Origin: Phormidium ambiguum IAM M-71
GTDB taxonomy: Bacteria; Cyanobacteriota; Cyanobacteriia; Cyanobacteriales; Aerosakkonemataceae
Length of the DNA stretch: 64,000 nucleotides
NCBI RefSeq assembly: GCF_001904725.1
Contig: NZ_MRCE01000009.1
Location: forward strand, 16,838-80,837
Direction: 5' to 3'
Shown one piece after another: positions 9,401-18,365 of this stretch (the stretch's first letter is position 1; the number at the start of each line of letters is the position of its first letter). The position numbers and the translations under genes are program-made. The notes below the pieces were generated by a model, which saw only the letters and a program-made list of their open reading frames with translations, searched no databases and was not told the DNA's origin.

Positions 9401-9923
9401 AAACTCGTTCGTAACCCAAAAGCGCCAACTTTCGGGAAAATTCATCTAAATCCGCCGATTCTCCCAACTTCAAAGTCAAACAATAATCTTTAAATATGCT
9501 GGGTGGTGGTAAATGGGGTTGTAGCGATCGCTCAGTCGCCACGATCGCCATTTTACCCCCTTGTTCCTCAGCCACCAATGACGCTTGACTAATCAAATCC
9601 GACAAAACCTGCATTTGTCCCCAAGTCATCTCCGACTCTGGCGCGTAAGGTTCGTAGGGTGACGCTTCCGAAGTCGGGTAAAAATGCACCGTTTGCCAAC
9701 CCATTGCTTCTAACTGCGCCGTCCAACGTCCTGCTTCTTCCAAGGTAGCGGTGACGACGAACAAGTTATTTTGAGCAGTTTGTGCGATCGCAGAAGCAAC
9801 TAAACCCTTGGGGAGACGCGGAACACCACTCAACCGGAGATGCTGTTGTCGGTTGAGTTTGGTTAAGATTTCATTTGTCAGTGGCGATCGGCCTAAAGCA
9901 CGGATAATCGAAGAAAAGGTCAT
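6447..9923 (-). CDS. mfd: Transcription-repair coupling factor Mfd
   Basis: 1158-residue DNA translocase that removes stalled RNA polymerase and recruits UvrA to lesions. N-terminal UvrB-like domains cover about 1-400. The RNA-polymerase-interacting CarD-like domain lies at about 487-555 ([17 protein letters not shown]). RecG-type motor motifs follow: Walker A GDVGFGKT (636-643), DEEQ box (737-740), and motif [10 protein letters not shown] (906-913). The C-terminal TRCF domain lies at about 1010-1110. The length is normal for the family. Odd feature: residues 249-265 ([17 protein letters not shown]) are encoded by a copy of a common cyanobacterial noncoding repeat inserted in frame in the N-terminal region. 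Start: ATG at 9923. The gene appears monocistronic, and no other repair gene is adjacent. Confidence 0.97.
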   Translation of the reverse strand: MTFSSIIRALGRSPLTNEILTKLNRQQHLRLSGVPRLPKGLVASAIAQTAQNNLFVVTATLEEAGRWTAQLEAMGWQTVHFYPTSEASPYEPYAPESEMTWGQMQVLSDLISQASLVAEEQGGKMAIVATERSLQPHLPPPSIFKDYCLTLKLGESADLDEFSRKLALLGYERVSLVETEGQWSRRGDIIDVFPVSAELPVRLEWFGDDLEKIREFDPSTQRSLDKIERLLLTPTDFTAIYRGVVGDLNRRDAEDAEEEEEKREEVWRLLGSAFAEPACLLDYLPDCTLVAVDEPEQCEAHNTVWFNMAEEQWKSGTGEENQSVAKKLHCSFENCLGNGSRFHRVDLSEIAEDSSLNLASRPVPATPHQFAKLAETLRQERERKFGIWIVSAQPSRSVALLQEHDCPAQFVPNPRDFQAIDKLQIQHTPVAVKYSGLAELEGFVLPTFRLVVVTDREFYGQHSLATPSYIRKRRRAASKQVDPNKLQAGDYVVNKSHGIGKFLRLEKLTINNETREYLVVQYADGLLRVPADQLSGLSRFRSTTDKPPELNKMTGKAWENTKSKVRKAIKKLAVDLLKLYAQRAQQQGFSYPIDSPWQEEMEDSFPYQPTPDQLKATQDVKRDMESPRPMDRLVCGDVGFGKTEVAIRAIFKAVTAGKQVAVLAPTTVLTQQHYHTLKERFSPYPINVGLLNRFRSEEEKRDIIRRLSTGELDIVVGTQQLLSKTVNYRDLGLLVVDEEQRFGVNQKEKIKSLKTQVDVLTLTATPIPRTLYMSLSGIREMSLITTPPPSRRPIKTHLAPYDPEAVRTAIRQELDRGGQVFYVVPRVEGIEETATKLREMVPGARIAIAHGQLDEAELESTMLTFSNNEADILVCTTIIESGLDIPRVNTILIEDAQKFGLAQLYQLRGRVGRAGIQAHAWLFYPKKSQLTDAARQRLRAIQEFTQLGSGYQLAMRDMEIRGVGNLLGAEQSGQMNAIGFDLYTEMLQESIQEIRGQEIPQVDDTQIDLSLTAFIPSDYITDLDQKMSAYRSVAAAKSKEELDQIIAEWSDRYGAVPPAARQLLRVMELKQVARKLGFSRIKPDGKQHVILETKMEEPAWNILAGNLPENLRSRFVFTPGKITIRGLGVVSADKQLQNLIDWLSKMQGALLEPELAVN
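9128..9180. repeat. Dispersed CTCTGCG-type repeat inside mfd
   Basis: The plus strand carries CCTCTGCGTCCTCTGCGTCT followed by CTGCGGTT, preceded by CTTCCTCT runs. The same family of sequence, on the other strand, occurs in noncoding DNA at about 25583-25627 (AACCGCAGAGGCGCGGAG). Within mfd it keeps the reading frame and encodes [13 protein letters not shown]. Confidence 0.7.
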
Positions 9924-10075
9924 TGGATTTTAGATTTTAGATTGGAGAATTAGCTCTAAGTCTACAAAGATCATTTTAGAGAAAGACTCTTCCAGGTTTT
10001 GAGTTCCCGAAAGTAGATTATCGTCTCATTCGATTTAGCATTTAATTAGTTTTAGCTTCATAATCTTAAGTTCTC

Positions 10076-11392
10076 ATGTCTCTATCTACTGAAATTCTGA
10101 TTATCTTACTGCTGATTGTCTCGAACGGCTTTCTGGTGATGTCGGAGATGGCGATCGTCTCCTCGCGCAAGGTACGCTTGCAACAGATGGCTACCCGCGA
10201 TCATAAGGCGCAACTGGCTTTATCTTTGGCAAATGCGCCGAATCAGTTTCTGCCAACGGTGCAAATCGGTATTACTCTGTTAGGCATTGTCTCTGGTGCA
10301 TTTGGTGAATCAACGATCTCTAGGACTTTAAGGCCGATTTTAGCAAGTATCCCGGTAGTCAGACCTTTCGCGGATATGATTTCTTCCGTAGTTGCCGTTT
10401 TAATTATTACTTATTTAACTTTAATCATTGGCGAATTAGTGCCTAAACGGATTGCGTTAAATAGTCCCGAACCGATTGCGGCAACTGTTTCCATGCCAAT
10501 GCGATTATTGTCAATGATTACTGCTCCTTTTGTGGCTTTTTTGGGTGCTTCTACTCAGTTAGTCGTGAGGATTTTGGGAATTAGACCTTCTACAGAACCA
10601 GAAGTAACTGAAGAAGAAATTAAAGTTTTAATTGAACAAGGTACAGAGGCGGGAACTTTTGAAGAAGCAGAACAAGATATGGTGCAAAGGGTGTTTCGTT
10701 TAGGCGATCGACCAGTCGGTGCTTTAATGACACCCAGACCGGAAATTGTGTGGTTAAATATTGAAGATTCCGTCGAAGTGAATCGACAAAAAATTATTCA
10801 TAGCCAACATTCTCGCTTTCCTGTTTGTCAAAAAGAATTAGATAATGTCCTTGGTATTCTCCCTGTCAATGACATTCTTTCTCGCTGTTTAAATTCACAA
10901 GCTTTAGATTTATCTGCATCTTTACGCCGACCTTTGTTTGTTCCTGAAAGTACCAGAGGCTTAAAAGTCTTGGAAATGTTTAAACAATCGGGAACTCACA
11001 TTGTATTTGTGGTTGATGAATATGGCGTAATCCAAGGTTTAGTTACGCTCAATGATGTTTTGGTAGAAATTGTTGGTGATATTCCTTCAGCTTCTCATAC
11101 TGATGAACCAGTAGCCATACAACGCGATGATGGTTCTTGGTTAATTGACGGGATGTTGTCTGTAGACGAGTTTTTAGAAATGTTTGAAATTGAAGAATTA
11201 TCGCCAGAAGAACGTGGCAGTTACAACACAATGGGTGGCTTAGTTATGGCAAACTTAGGCAGAATTCCCACTGCTACTGACAAATTTGAATGGCAAGGTT
11301 TTAGTTTTGAAGTGGTAGATATGGATGGCAACCGAGTTGATAAAATTTTGGTCATGCCGATCGAGAAATCTAATAATGAATTAGCAGAATAA
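10076..11392 (+). CDS. CNNM/CorC-type membrane protein (DUF21, CBS pair, CorC/HlyC domain)
   Basis: 438 residues. The DUF21/CNNM transmembrane domain spans about 1-195, with helices near 5-27, 60-80, 93-120 and 125-150, and the expected SEMAIVSSRKVRLQQMA after helix one. A CBS pair follows at about 205-335 (MTPRPEIVWL, FPVC, VVDEYGVIQGLVTLNDVL). A CorC/HlyC C-terminal domain covers about 345-430 (DDGSWLIDGMLSVDEF). Relatives are commonly annotated as hemolysins, but the family is better regarded as involved in magnesium or other cation transport. Start: the ATG of ATGTCTCTATCTACT at 10076. The following CHAT gene is on the same strand and could be co-transcribed. Confidence 0.92.
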   Translation: MSLSTEILIILLLIVSNGFLVMSEMAIVSSRKVRLQQMATRDHKAQLALSLANAPNQFLPTVQIGITLLGIVSGAFGESTISRTLRPILASIPVVRPFADMISSVVAVLIITYLTLIIGELVPKRIALNSPEPIAATVSMPMRLLSMITAPFVAFLGASTQLVVRILGIRPSTEPEVTEEEIKVLIEQGTEAGTFEEAEQDMVQRVFRLGDRPVGALMTPRPEIVWLNIEDSVEVNRQKIIHSQHSRFPVCQKELDNVLGILPVNDILSRCLNSQALDLSASLRRPLFVPESTRGLKVLEMFKQSGTHIVFVVDEYGVIQGLVTLNDVLVEIVGDIPSASHTDEPVAIQRDDGSWLIDGMLSVDEFLEMFEIEELSPEERGSYNTMGGLVMANLGRIPTATDKFEWQGFSFEVVDMDGNRVDKILVMPIEKSNNELAE

Positions 11393-11502
11393 TCCAGGTG
11401 GGAAACCAGGTAAAATACTCTTTTGGTTTCCCCATTTCTATTATTGCCATCATTACCAAATTTAAATATCATAGATTAACTTGGTTTGTAATAAAGACAA
11501 TT

Positions 11503-14145
11503 ATGGAAAATCGATCGCCTTCTTTTAAAAAAATCTTACTTCTTTTTCTCAGTAGCCTAATCTTAAGTTTATCCCTTGGTAATTTTCCTTTGATTTCCAA
11601 GCAATTAAAATGGGAAAAACCAGTAGTTGCTCAGTCTATTGATGCTAATCAATTGGTACAGCGAGGTGTGGAATTATACCAAAAGGGAGAAATAGCAGAT
11701 GCGATCGCGCAATGGGAAACGGCGTTAAAAATACACCAAAAAAGCAATAATAGACCAGAACAAGCTATTATTTTGGAAAATTTAGCTAGAGCTTATCAAC
11801 AAATTGGCAAGATTGATGAATCGATAAACTTTTGGGAACAAGTGATTGTCATCTATCGCCAGTTAGAAAACTATCAACAAATCGGACGATCGCTAACCGA
11901 ATTAGCGCAATCTTACAGCAGTTTGGGGCAATCTCAAAGAGCGATCGCCATTTTATGTGGTGAATACAAAAGTGATACTTGTAAAAATAATAGCGCCTTA
12001 GAAATTGTGCGGAGTGTCAAGGATACATTAGGAGAAGCAGCAGTTTTGGGGAGTTTAGGTAATGCTTATCGTAAACTAGGAGACTATGAAAGAGCGATCG
12101 CCAATTTAGAAGCTAGCTTAAAAATTGCCGAAACAATTAATAATCCTTTCTTTGTTGCTTCCCTATTGAACAACTTAGGAAATACTTATGTTAATCTGGC
12201 ACAATCAAATTATAATCGAGCTAACTTAGCCGAAGTTAGAGGCGATCGAATTACTGTTAATCGATTTCAAGAAACAGCTAAAAATTATGATAACCAAGCT
12301 CTCAAATATTTTCAAGATAGCTTAAAAATTTCCGAATCGAACAGCGATCGTCAAGGACAATTACAAACTATAATTAACTCAATTCCCGTGTACGATCGCA
12401 CTCAATCAACAACGTCGGCGGAAACAGCAAGACAAAAAGCGATCGGATTATTAGAGAGTTTACCAGACTCCCAAAATAAAGTTTATGCAGCCATTGAATT
12501 AGTGAAAACCCTTCAAACTGCTAACTTATTTGATGTAGATTCTCCAAGTATAAAATGCCTAACTTCTGAGCAACAATCAACAGCTAAAAAATTGCTAGAA
12601 CAAGCAGTTTTAACTGCTCAACGTTTAAAAACTTATCGTGCTGAATCTTTTGCTTTAGGAGAATTAGGGCATATTTATGAATGTCGCCAAGAATATCAAA
12701 CAGCCTTAGAATTAACCCAAAAAGCACAATTAGCTGCCGATCAAGGCTTGAATGCTAAAGACAGTCTTTTCTTGTGGGAATGGCAAGCGGGACGAATTTT
12801 GCAAGCACAAGATCGGCAAAAAGAAGCGATCGAAGCTTATCAAAGAGCAGTAAATACATTAGAAGAAATCCGCAGTGATATTATTACAAGTAATCGAGAC
12901 TTGCAGTTTGATTTCCGCGATCGAATTAACCCCATTTACCGAGAATTAGCAAAACTCAGATTAAACCAAGCCAACTCCCAACTTATAGAACCTAACACGA
13001 GGACAAAACAACTAAATTTTGCCTTACAAACCATTGACTCATTGAAATTAGCCGAACTACAAAATTACTTTGGTAACGACTGTGTAATTGCCCCAGCAAA
13101 CCAAGATATAACTACAATCAATCTTAGCAGTGAAACAGCTATTTTCAACTCAATTATTTTCCCAGAAGGCACAGCTATTATCGTCAGTTTTCCCAATGGA
13201 GAAAAGAAATTTACTTGGGTAAACATAGATAGGAAAACCTTCCGCCAAACTATCAACGAATTTCGCCGAGGATTAGAAAGATTCCGCGATTTAGTTTACG
13301 ATCCAAAACCCGCACAAAACCTATATGATTTAATCATTCGTCCTTTCGCCGCCGACTTGGAAAAAGCCCAAATCAAAACCTTAGTTTTTGTCCAAGATGG
13401 CATATTACGCAGCATACCAATGGCAGCACTTCATGATGGACAGAAATTTTTAGTCGAAAATTATGCCATTGCAACTACACCCACATTAAGCCTAACAAAT
13501 CCCAAAATAACCAAACCAGAAAACCTGCGAGCATTAGCAGTAGGATTAACTCAAGAAGCTAGAATTGATGGGCGATTATTTCCTGCTTTAACTAATGTCA
13601 GCACAGAAATCAATCAAATTCAAAATCAGCTTACCGAAAGTAAATTGCTATTGGATGACAGTTTCACTTATCAGAATTTACAGCAAGAACTAAACGCTAC
13701 AGTTTTCCCGATAATTCACATCGCAACTCATGGCGAATTTGGCAGCGTTCCCGAAGACACTTTTTTGGTCACAGGAAATAACCAAAAACTCACCATTACC
13801 CAATTAGAAACTGCGATTCGTAACATGGAAATTACCGATAACGAAGCAATAGAATTACTCGCACTTACAGCTTGTCAAACCGCAGTAGGAGATGATAGAG
13901 CCGCACTTGGTTTAGCTGGCGTTGCCGTACAAGCAGGAGTTCGCAGCGCCCTAGCATCTTTGTGGTTTATTAATGATGCCTCAACCGTTAAATTTGTCGA
14001 TGAATTTTACCAAAATTGGCACAAAAAAGGATTAAGTAAAGCCGCAGCTTTGCAAGCAGCCCAAAAAACCTTAATTTCCCAAGAAGGACAATATGCACAT
14101 CCCGCATATTGGGCACCTTTCATCCTAATTGGAAATTGGTTATAA
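11503..14145 (+). CDS. Exported CHAT-domain protease with TPR repeats
   Basis: I choose the ATG at 11503 (880 residues), because it opens with a typical signal peptide (KKILLLFLSSLILSLSL, then VVAQS cleavage region); the open frame extends 35 codons upstream from a GTG without this logic. Residues about 40-480 hold TPR units (ARAYQQIGKIDESINFWEQV, LGNAYRKLGDYERAIANLEA). The C-terminal CHAT domain (about 580-880) has the catalytic histidine in IATHGEF (H743) and cysteine in LTACQTAVGDD (C791), so it should be an active caspase-like protease. Signal peptide plus TPR-CHAT architecture is frequent in cyanobacteria beside TpsA, DUF928 and CHASE2 genes, as here. The substrate is unknown; the neighbouring exoproteins are candidates by position only. 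Confidence 0.9.
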   Translation: MENRSPSFKKILLLFLSSLILSLSLGNFPLISKQLKWEKPVVAQSIDANQLVQRGVELYQKGEIADAIAQWETALKIHQKSNNRPEQAIILENLARAYQQIGKIDESINFWEQVIVIYRQLENYQQIGRSLTELAQSYSSLGQSQRAIAILCGEYKSDTCKNNSALEIVRSVKDTLGEAAVLGSLGNAYRKLGDYERAIANLEASLKIAETINNPFFVASLLNNLGNTYVNLAQSNYNRANLAEVRGDRITVNRFQETAKNYDNQALKYFQDSLKISESNSDRQGQLQTIINSIPVYDRTQSTTSAETARQKAIGLLESLPDSQNKVYAAIELVKTLQTANLFDVDSPSIKCLTSEQQSTAKKLLEQAVLTAQRLKTYRAESFALGELGHIYECRQEYQTALELTQKAQLAADQGLNAKDSLFLWEWQAGRILQAQDRQKEAIEAYQRAVNTLEEIRSDIITSNRDLQFDFRDRINPIYRELAKLRLNQANSQLIEPNTRTKQLNFALQTIDSLKLAELQNYFGNDCVIAPANQDITTINLSSETAIFNSIIFPEGTAIIVSFPNGEKKFTWVNIDRKTFRQTINEFRRGLERFRDLVYDPKPAQNLYDLIIRPFAADLEKAQIKTLVFVQDGILRSIPMAALHDGQKFLVENYAIATTPTLSLTNPKITKPENLRALAVGLTQEARIDGRLFPALTNVSTEINQIQNQLTESKLLLDDSFTYQNLQQELNATVFPIIHIATHGEFGSVPEDTFLVTGNNQKLTITQLETAIRNMEITDNEAIELLALTACQTAVGDDRAALGLAGVAVQAGVRSALASLWFINDASTVKFVDEFYQNWHKKGLSKAAALQAAQKTLISQEGQYAHPAYWAPFILIGNWL

Positions 14146-14149
14146 CGCC

Positions 14150-14289
14150 AAAAACCTATTTATGTAGAGGCGACATATCGTTAACCCCCGGCTGTCGCCG
14201 TCCCCCTACCCTGCGGGAAGGCTACGCCTATAGCAAGGGGGACTACAGGGGGTGATCAATCTGTAGCAAACATTCAGAGAATTAGTAAT
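14150..14289. repeat. MITE-like repeat (copy 2, left end decayed)
   Basis: From about 14163 the sequence matches the element at 4262-4401 nearly base for base, including the GGCGACATATC start, the CCCCCGGCTGTCGCCGTCCC arm, the nested GCGGGAAGGCTACGCCTATA repeat and the right end CAGAGAATTAGTA. The left terminal repeat is no longer recognisable, so this copy looks like an older or damaged insertion. It lies between the CHAT gene and the first TpsA gene. Confidence 0.7.
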
Positions 14290-14291
14290 AA

Positions 14292-14308
14292 ATGTAGTTT
14301 TCGGAAAT
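14292..14308 (+). promoter_or_regulatory. Shared upstream motif, instance 1
   Basis: ATGTAGTTTTCGGAAAT, about 120 bases before the first TpsA-like gene. It is one of six near-identical copies in the window, all on the plus strand upstream of exported-protein or regulator genes. The role as promoter or operator is inferred. Confidence 0.5.
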
Positions 14309-14427
14309 GAAATTAGGATAATTCGGTAATCTCCTTTTCAGATTTAAACATTTTAAAAACTCTATTTTTCTACTTTTCAAAAAATATTAATAAGGAGTAT
14401 ATTTAGTAAAAACATCTACCAACCTCA

Positions 14428-16935
14428 ATGAAACCCTCGCCTTCTCTACTCCACATTGCCCAAAGCAGCGCCCTATTAATTTTATTAATTTCCTACCCAA
14501 CCACAGCCCAAATCATTCCCGATAACACAGTCAACACCACAGTTACACCAAACGGTAACATTAACGTAATTGAAGGCGGAACCAGAGCCGGAAATAATTT
14601 ATTTCACAGCTTTCAAGAATTTTCTATTCCCACAGGTAGCGAAGCATTTTTCAACAACGCTTTTGATATCCGAAATATATTTAGTCGCGTCACAGGCAGA
14701 TCAATTTCTAACATTGACGGATTAATTCGTGCTAATGGAATTGCCAACTTATTTTTACTCAATCCCAATGGAATTATCTTTGGGCAAAATGCCAGATTAA
14801 ATATTGGTGGTTCATTTTTAGCCACAACTGCTAATAGTTTTAAATTTGCCGATGGGATTGAATTTAGTGCCACAAATCCCCAAACTGCACCTTTGTTAAG
14901 TGTTAACGTACCCATTGGTTTGCAATATGGAAAGAATGCCGCAGAAATTCGCGTGCAGGGTAAAGGTCAAGATTTAGGTTTTGCTACAGAAAGTTTTGAC
15001 AGTTCGTTAAATCCTTTGGAAGTTCTGCCTGGAAAAACTTTGACATTTGTTGGGGGCAATGTTGTAGTTGATGGCGGTATTTTACAAGCACCAGGGGGTA
15101 GAGTTGAGATAGGGGGAATAACAGGAGAGGGAACGGTAGGACTCAATGCTGATGGTAGTTTGAGTTTCCCGGAAGGAGTAGTACTTTCAGATATATCAAT
15201 TACTAACAAAGCCGGGATTAATGTAATTGCCTCTGGTGGGGGTAGTATTACCATCACTGGCAGGAATTTAGATATTTCGGGAGAAAGTTTACTTACTGCT
15301 GGGATAGCCGCAGGAAAAGGGTCAGTTGATGCAGTGGCTGGGGATATTTCCCTGAATGCTAGCGAGGTGATAAACATTTCTTCTAGTCGGATTGAGAATA
15401 ACGTCAATCCGGTGGATAGCAAAGGTATTCCTAGCATTGGAAATAGTGGTGACATTATTATTCAAACGGGTTCACTCTACTTAATAGATGGTGTTTTACT
15501 CGATAGCAGTACTTTTGGACAGGGAAATGCTGGAAATGTGAAGATTACAGCTACCGATACTGTCTCGTTTGATGGTGGTAGTAGAGCATTAAGCGCTGTA
15601 CGAAAGGAAGCTATTGGTAGTGCAGGTGGGATTGAAATTATTACCAAATCGCTGTTTGTGACTGGTGATTCACTACTGGCTACCAGTACTCTAGGAAAGG
15701 GAAATGCTGGAAATGTGAAGATTACAGCTACCGATACTGTTTCATTTGATGGTGGCAGTAGAGCATTAAGTTCGGTAGCAGAAGGAGCGATTGGTAACGG
15801 AGGCAGCATTGAAATAATTACCAAATCACTCACTTTTACTAGTAATGCTCAACTGGTTGCTGATACCGATGGACAAGGAAATGCGGGAAGTGTGAAGATT
15901 ACCGCTACTGATACAGTCTCGTTTGATGTTAGGGGAGCGTTCAGCACTGTATCAGAGAAAGCGATCGGTAATGGAGGCAGCATTGAAATCACTGCAAAAT
16001 CGCTGTCTGTGACTAATGGTGCGTTACTCAGTAGCAGCACTCTAGGAAAAGGAAATGCCGGAAGCGTAAAAATTACTGCCAGTGATTCTGTCTCATTTGA
16101 TGGTGTGGATAGTAATGGATACTACAGTGGAGCATTCAGTACGGTGGAAACGGAAGCAATAGGTAATGGAGGTGACATTGACATAACTACTAGGTCGCTT
16201 TCTCTTACAAATGGTGCTGAACTGAGTGCCACCAGTGAAGGTAATGGCGCAGCAGGTAACATCAACCTGAAAGCTAACTCCATCCGTCTTTCTGATGAAG
16301 CATACATCATTGCTGACACCGTAAAAGGTCAAGGTAACATCACAATGGAATCCCAATCCTTAATCATGCGTCGTGGCAGCAACATCACGACCAACGCTAC
16401 AGGCAAAGCCACAGGCGGGAATATCACCATCAATACTGATGTTTTAGCTGCTTTAGAAAACAGTGATATTAGCGCCAATGCTGAAGATAGTTTTGGTGGT
16501 CGAGTTATTATCAATGCTCAAGGGATTTTTGGCACTAAGTTTCGCCCTGATACTACTCCTGAAAGTGATATTACTGCTACTTCTAAACTCGGCCCACAAT
16601 TTAGCGGGACGGTGCAAATTAATACTCCTGAAGTTGACCCTAATTCGGGGTTGGTGAATTTACCAGAAAATGCGGTTGATGTTTCGAGATTAGTTCCTAA
16701 AGGTTGTGTTGCTAGGAGAAAGGAAACCGGGGCATTTTATATTACTGGGAATGGTGGGTTTCAATATCGTCCGGGGGATGGTTTTGTGTCTCCTTTGCCT
16801 ACGGGGGAAGTGCGTTCTATCCCGGAAGGTAATACTTCTAATAACTCACAACTTAATGAGCGACTTATTGAGGCGCAAGGGGTTTATCAGTTGGAAAATG
16901 GTGAAATGGTTTTAGGTTGGGAATGTCCTAAATAA
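14428..16935 (+). CDS. TpsA-like filamentous hemagglutinin-family exoprotein (short paralogue)
   Basis: 835 residues. A signal peptide ends near residue 27 (ISYPTTAQ). Residues about 30-165 are the two-partner-secretion (haemagglutination activity) domain: PNGNINVIEGGTRAGNNLFH, FSIPTGSEAFFNN, NGIANLFLLNPNGIIFG. The middle is a beta-helix-like repeat region; two 59-residue repeats (GNAGNVKITATDTVSFDG) are almost identical at DNA level, 177 bases apart (about 15523 and 15699). The C-terminus ends GEMVLGWECPK. The first 170 and last 150 residues are nearly the same as in the second TpsA gene at 20579, while the middle differs. Export would need a TpsB/FhaC-type pore, which is not encoded in this window. 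Likely a surface or matrix adhesin. Confidence 0.9.
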   Translation: MKPSPSLLHIAQSSALLILLISYPTTAQIIPDNTVNTTVTPNGNINVIEGGTRAGNNLFHSFQEFSIPTGSEAFFNNAFDIRNIFSRVTGRSISNIDGLIRANGIANLFLLNPNGIIFGQNARLNIGGSFLATTANSFKFADGIEFSATNPQTAPLLSVNVPIGLQYGKNAAEIRVQGKGQDLGFATESFDSSLNPLEVLPGKTLTFVGGNVVVDGGILQAPGGRVEIGGITGEGTVGLNADGSLSFPEGVVLSDISITNKAGINVIASGGGSITITGRNLDISGESLLTAGIAAGKGSVDAVAGDISLNASEVINISSSRIENNVNPVDSKGIPSIGNSGDIIIQTGSLYLIDGVLLDSSTFGQGNAGNVKITATDTVSFDGGSRALSAVRKEAIGSAGGIEIITKSLFVTGDSLLATSTLGKGNAGNVKITATDTVSFDGGSRALSSVAEGAIGNGGSIEIITKSLTFTSNAQLVADTDGQGNAGSVKITATDTVSFDVRGAFSTVSEKAIGNGGSIEITAKSLSVTNGALLSSSTLGKGNAGSVKITASDSVSFDGVDSNGYYSGAFSTVETEAIGNGGDIDITTRSLSLTNGAELSATSEGNGAAGNINLKANSIRLSDEAYIIADTVKGQGNITMESQSLIMRRGSNITTNATGKATGGNITINTDVLAALENSDISANAEDSFGGRVIINAQGIFGTKFRPDTTPESDITATSKLGPQFSGTVQINTPEVDPNSGLVNLPENAVDVSRLVPKGCVARRKETGAFYITGNGGFQYRPGDGFVSPLPTGEVRSIPEGNTSNNSQLNERLIEAQGVYQLENGEMVLGWECPK

Positions 16936-16944
16936 ATTTGCGCC

Positions 16945-16961
16945 ATGTATTTTTCGGAAAT
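16945..16961 (+). promoter_or_regulatory. Shared upstream motif, instance 2
   Basis: ATGTATTTTTCGGAAAT, followed by CACAATTTCTCAAACTAG. It lies 217 bases before the 47-residue peptide gene that heads the first DUF928 unit. The copy at 19112 sits at an almost identical distance before the second unit, with similarity running through most of the leader. Confidence 0.55.
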
Positions 16962-17177
16962 CACAATTTCTCAAACTAGAGAGACATCGATCGAAAATAG
17001 GTAATAAACTTGGAAGAAAGTAATCATGCCAACTCAGTTTTGATATAGTACTCTATAAATCAAGTTAAGTAATTACCGCAAGTTAATGGTTTTGCGATCG
17101 GTAATTACCTAAGTAATTTCCAGATTATTTGCAGAAAATAACCTTCAAAACTCACAGCTAACAAGGGGAAATTTACC

Positions 17178-17321
17178 ATGCCTAAAATTTTAAATAGACT
17201 TGTGATAGCTAGTATTTTTACATTATTACTATCAGAAATAAGTGCTGTTTCAGCCGGATATAAACCGCCATCAGATCAACAAACTCCCCCAAAAACAGTA
17301 GTATCGTCTGGCGGTAGATAA
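17178..17321 (+). CDS. 47-residue exported peptide heading DUF928 unit 1
   Basis: A short open frame reading MPKILNRLVIASIFTLLLSE, then a cleavage region (AVSAGY), then about 20 polar residues ending SSGGR. It has a good ribosome-binding context (AAGGGGAAATTTACC before ATG) like that of the DUF928 gene 39 bases downstream. Its N-terminus resembles the signal peptide and first mature residues of that DUF928 protein, which suggests a truncated duplicate. However, a peptide of exactly 47 residues, with the same leader and position, precedes the second DUF928 gene, so it may be a real small secreted peptide. Not a recognised family. Confidence 0.55.
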   Translation: MPKILNRLVIASIFTLLLSEISAVSAGYKPPSDQQTPPKTVVSSGGR

Positions 17322-17360
17322 TCAGAAATAATTTGGAAAACCAACCAGGAAAAATTTACT

Positions 17361-18113
17361 ATGTCTAAAACCTTTAACCGACTTTTAAGCATTTGCATTC
17401 TGACTTTATTTGTATCAATAGCCAGTGCAGCTTTCGCTGGCTATAACCCATCTTCCGATCAACGTCAACCAAGGGATAATACAGCCAGCACAGGCGGAAG
17501 AGGAGGATGTTCGGGACGTTCTAAAGAAACTCTAATAGCCCTTGCTCCTCAACAATACATTGGACAAACAGTTTCTTTGCGACCTACTTTCACATGGTTT
17601 GTACCAGATTCTCAATCATATAAAATGGAATTTGCACTATATGAGTATACTTCTGGTAATAACAAAAAATTGCTCAAAAAAATTGAATTAAATAGTTCAC
17701 CAGGAATCATGAAACTTTCTTTACCAGAAAGTATTCCCGACTTAATGGTAGGAAAAACTTATTTTTGGCAAGTAGCAGTATTATGTAATGAAGGTTATCC
17801 ATCAAGTGACTTAATTACTAGAGCCGAACTTGAAGTTGTTCCGTTACCCACGAATGTAAAAACGTCGCTAGATACAGTCAAAGACCCATTGCAAAGATCG
17901 GATATTTATGCTAATTCTGGTTTCTGGTATGACGCATTAAGTGAAGCATTAACAGCTGATAATACACCTCAATCAAGAGCAACAATTTCCACGTTATTAG
18001 AAGAACTTGCCAATTTTGAATCCGCAGAAGTCAGTAGGGAATTAGTGAAAGTTGCCAATATCAAAAGGCAAAATATAATGAACAGTGAAAATCCTGAATC
18101 TGCAAATATCTAA
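17361..18113 (+). CDS. DUF928 family exported protein (unit 1)
   Basis: 250 residues. Signal peptide at 1-27 (LTLFVSIASAAFAGY). The mature N-terminus is polar and glycine-rich (STGGRGGCSGRS), followed by the DUF928 core: LIALAPQQYIGQTVSLRPTF, WFVPDSQSYKMEFALYEY, PGIMKLSLPES, then GKTYFWQVAVLCNEGYPS. The C-terminal part is helical (SGFWYDALSEALTADN). In cyanobacteria this family is often found beside CHAT, TpsA and CHASE2 genes, as in this window. Its molecular function is unknown to me. It follows the 47-residue peptide gene by 39 bases and ends before a clear terminator, forming a compact two-gene unit that is duplicated at 19341-20424. Confidence 0.88.
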   Translation: MSKTFNRLLSICILTLFVSIASAAFAGYNPSSDQRQPRDNTASTGGRGGCSGRSKETLIALAPQQYIGQTVSLRPTFTWFVPDSQSYKMEFALYEYTSGNNKKLLKKIELNSSPGIMKLSLPESIPDLMVGKTYFWQVAVLCNEGYPSSDLITRAELEVVPLPTNVKTSLDTVKDPLQRSDIYANSGFWYDALSEALTADNTPQSRATISTLLEELANFESAEVSRELVKVANIKRQNIMNSENPESANI

Positions 18114-18207
18114 GGTGGATATAGCTAACAAAGCTGAATAAAATTACAAAGTAACGCATCATTCTCTTAAATCTTAAAATTTTAGCTTTGACCTCCTGAG
18201 TCTCCGT

Positions 18208-18240
18208 AATCCTATTGGTTTAACTAATGGGATTTTTTTT
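18208..18240 (+). terminator. Intrinsic terminator of DUF928 unit 1
   Basis: Stem AATCCTATTGG / CTAATGGGATT with a short loop, followed directly by a run of eight T. It is preceded by TTTGACCTCCTGAGTCT-like sequence (about 18187-18203) that is also present before the terminator of unit 2, showing that the 3' ends are homologous. Confidence 0.8.
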
Positions 18241-18365
18241 AGTAAGGAGATGAGCTTTTATATGTTAAAGACTCTCATTTGTTACCAAAACTAAAAACCT
18301 CTCCGAAATAGAGAGGCTGTAAAGTTGGTAATTTGAAGAAAGTTCATTAAGCTACCATTAGATAC

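Noticed and set aside
11398-11502. N-terminal extension of the CHAT protein from a GTG
   Set aside because: The downstream ATG at 11503 gives a clean signal peptide at the N-terminus; the extension would bury it.
14967-15455. 162-codon minus-strand frame within the TpsA gene
   Set aside because: Proline- and serine-rich antisense reading of glycine-rich repeats; same effect recurs throughout both TpsA genes.
15523-15860. Regular near-identical repeats that could suggest a CRISPR array or tandem repeat locus
   Set aside because: Period is 177 bases with no unique spacers, and the reading frame is continuous; these are coding repeats of the TpsA protein.
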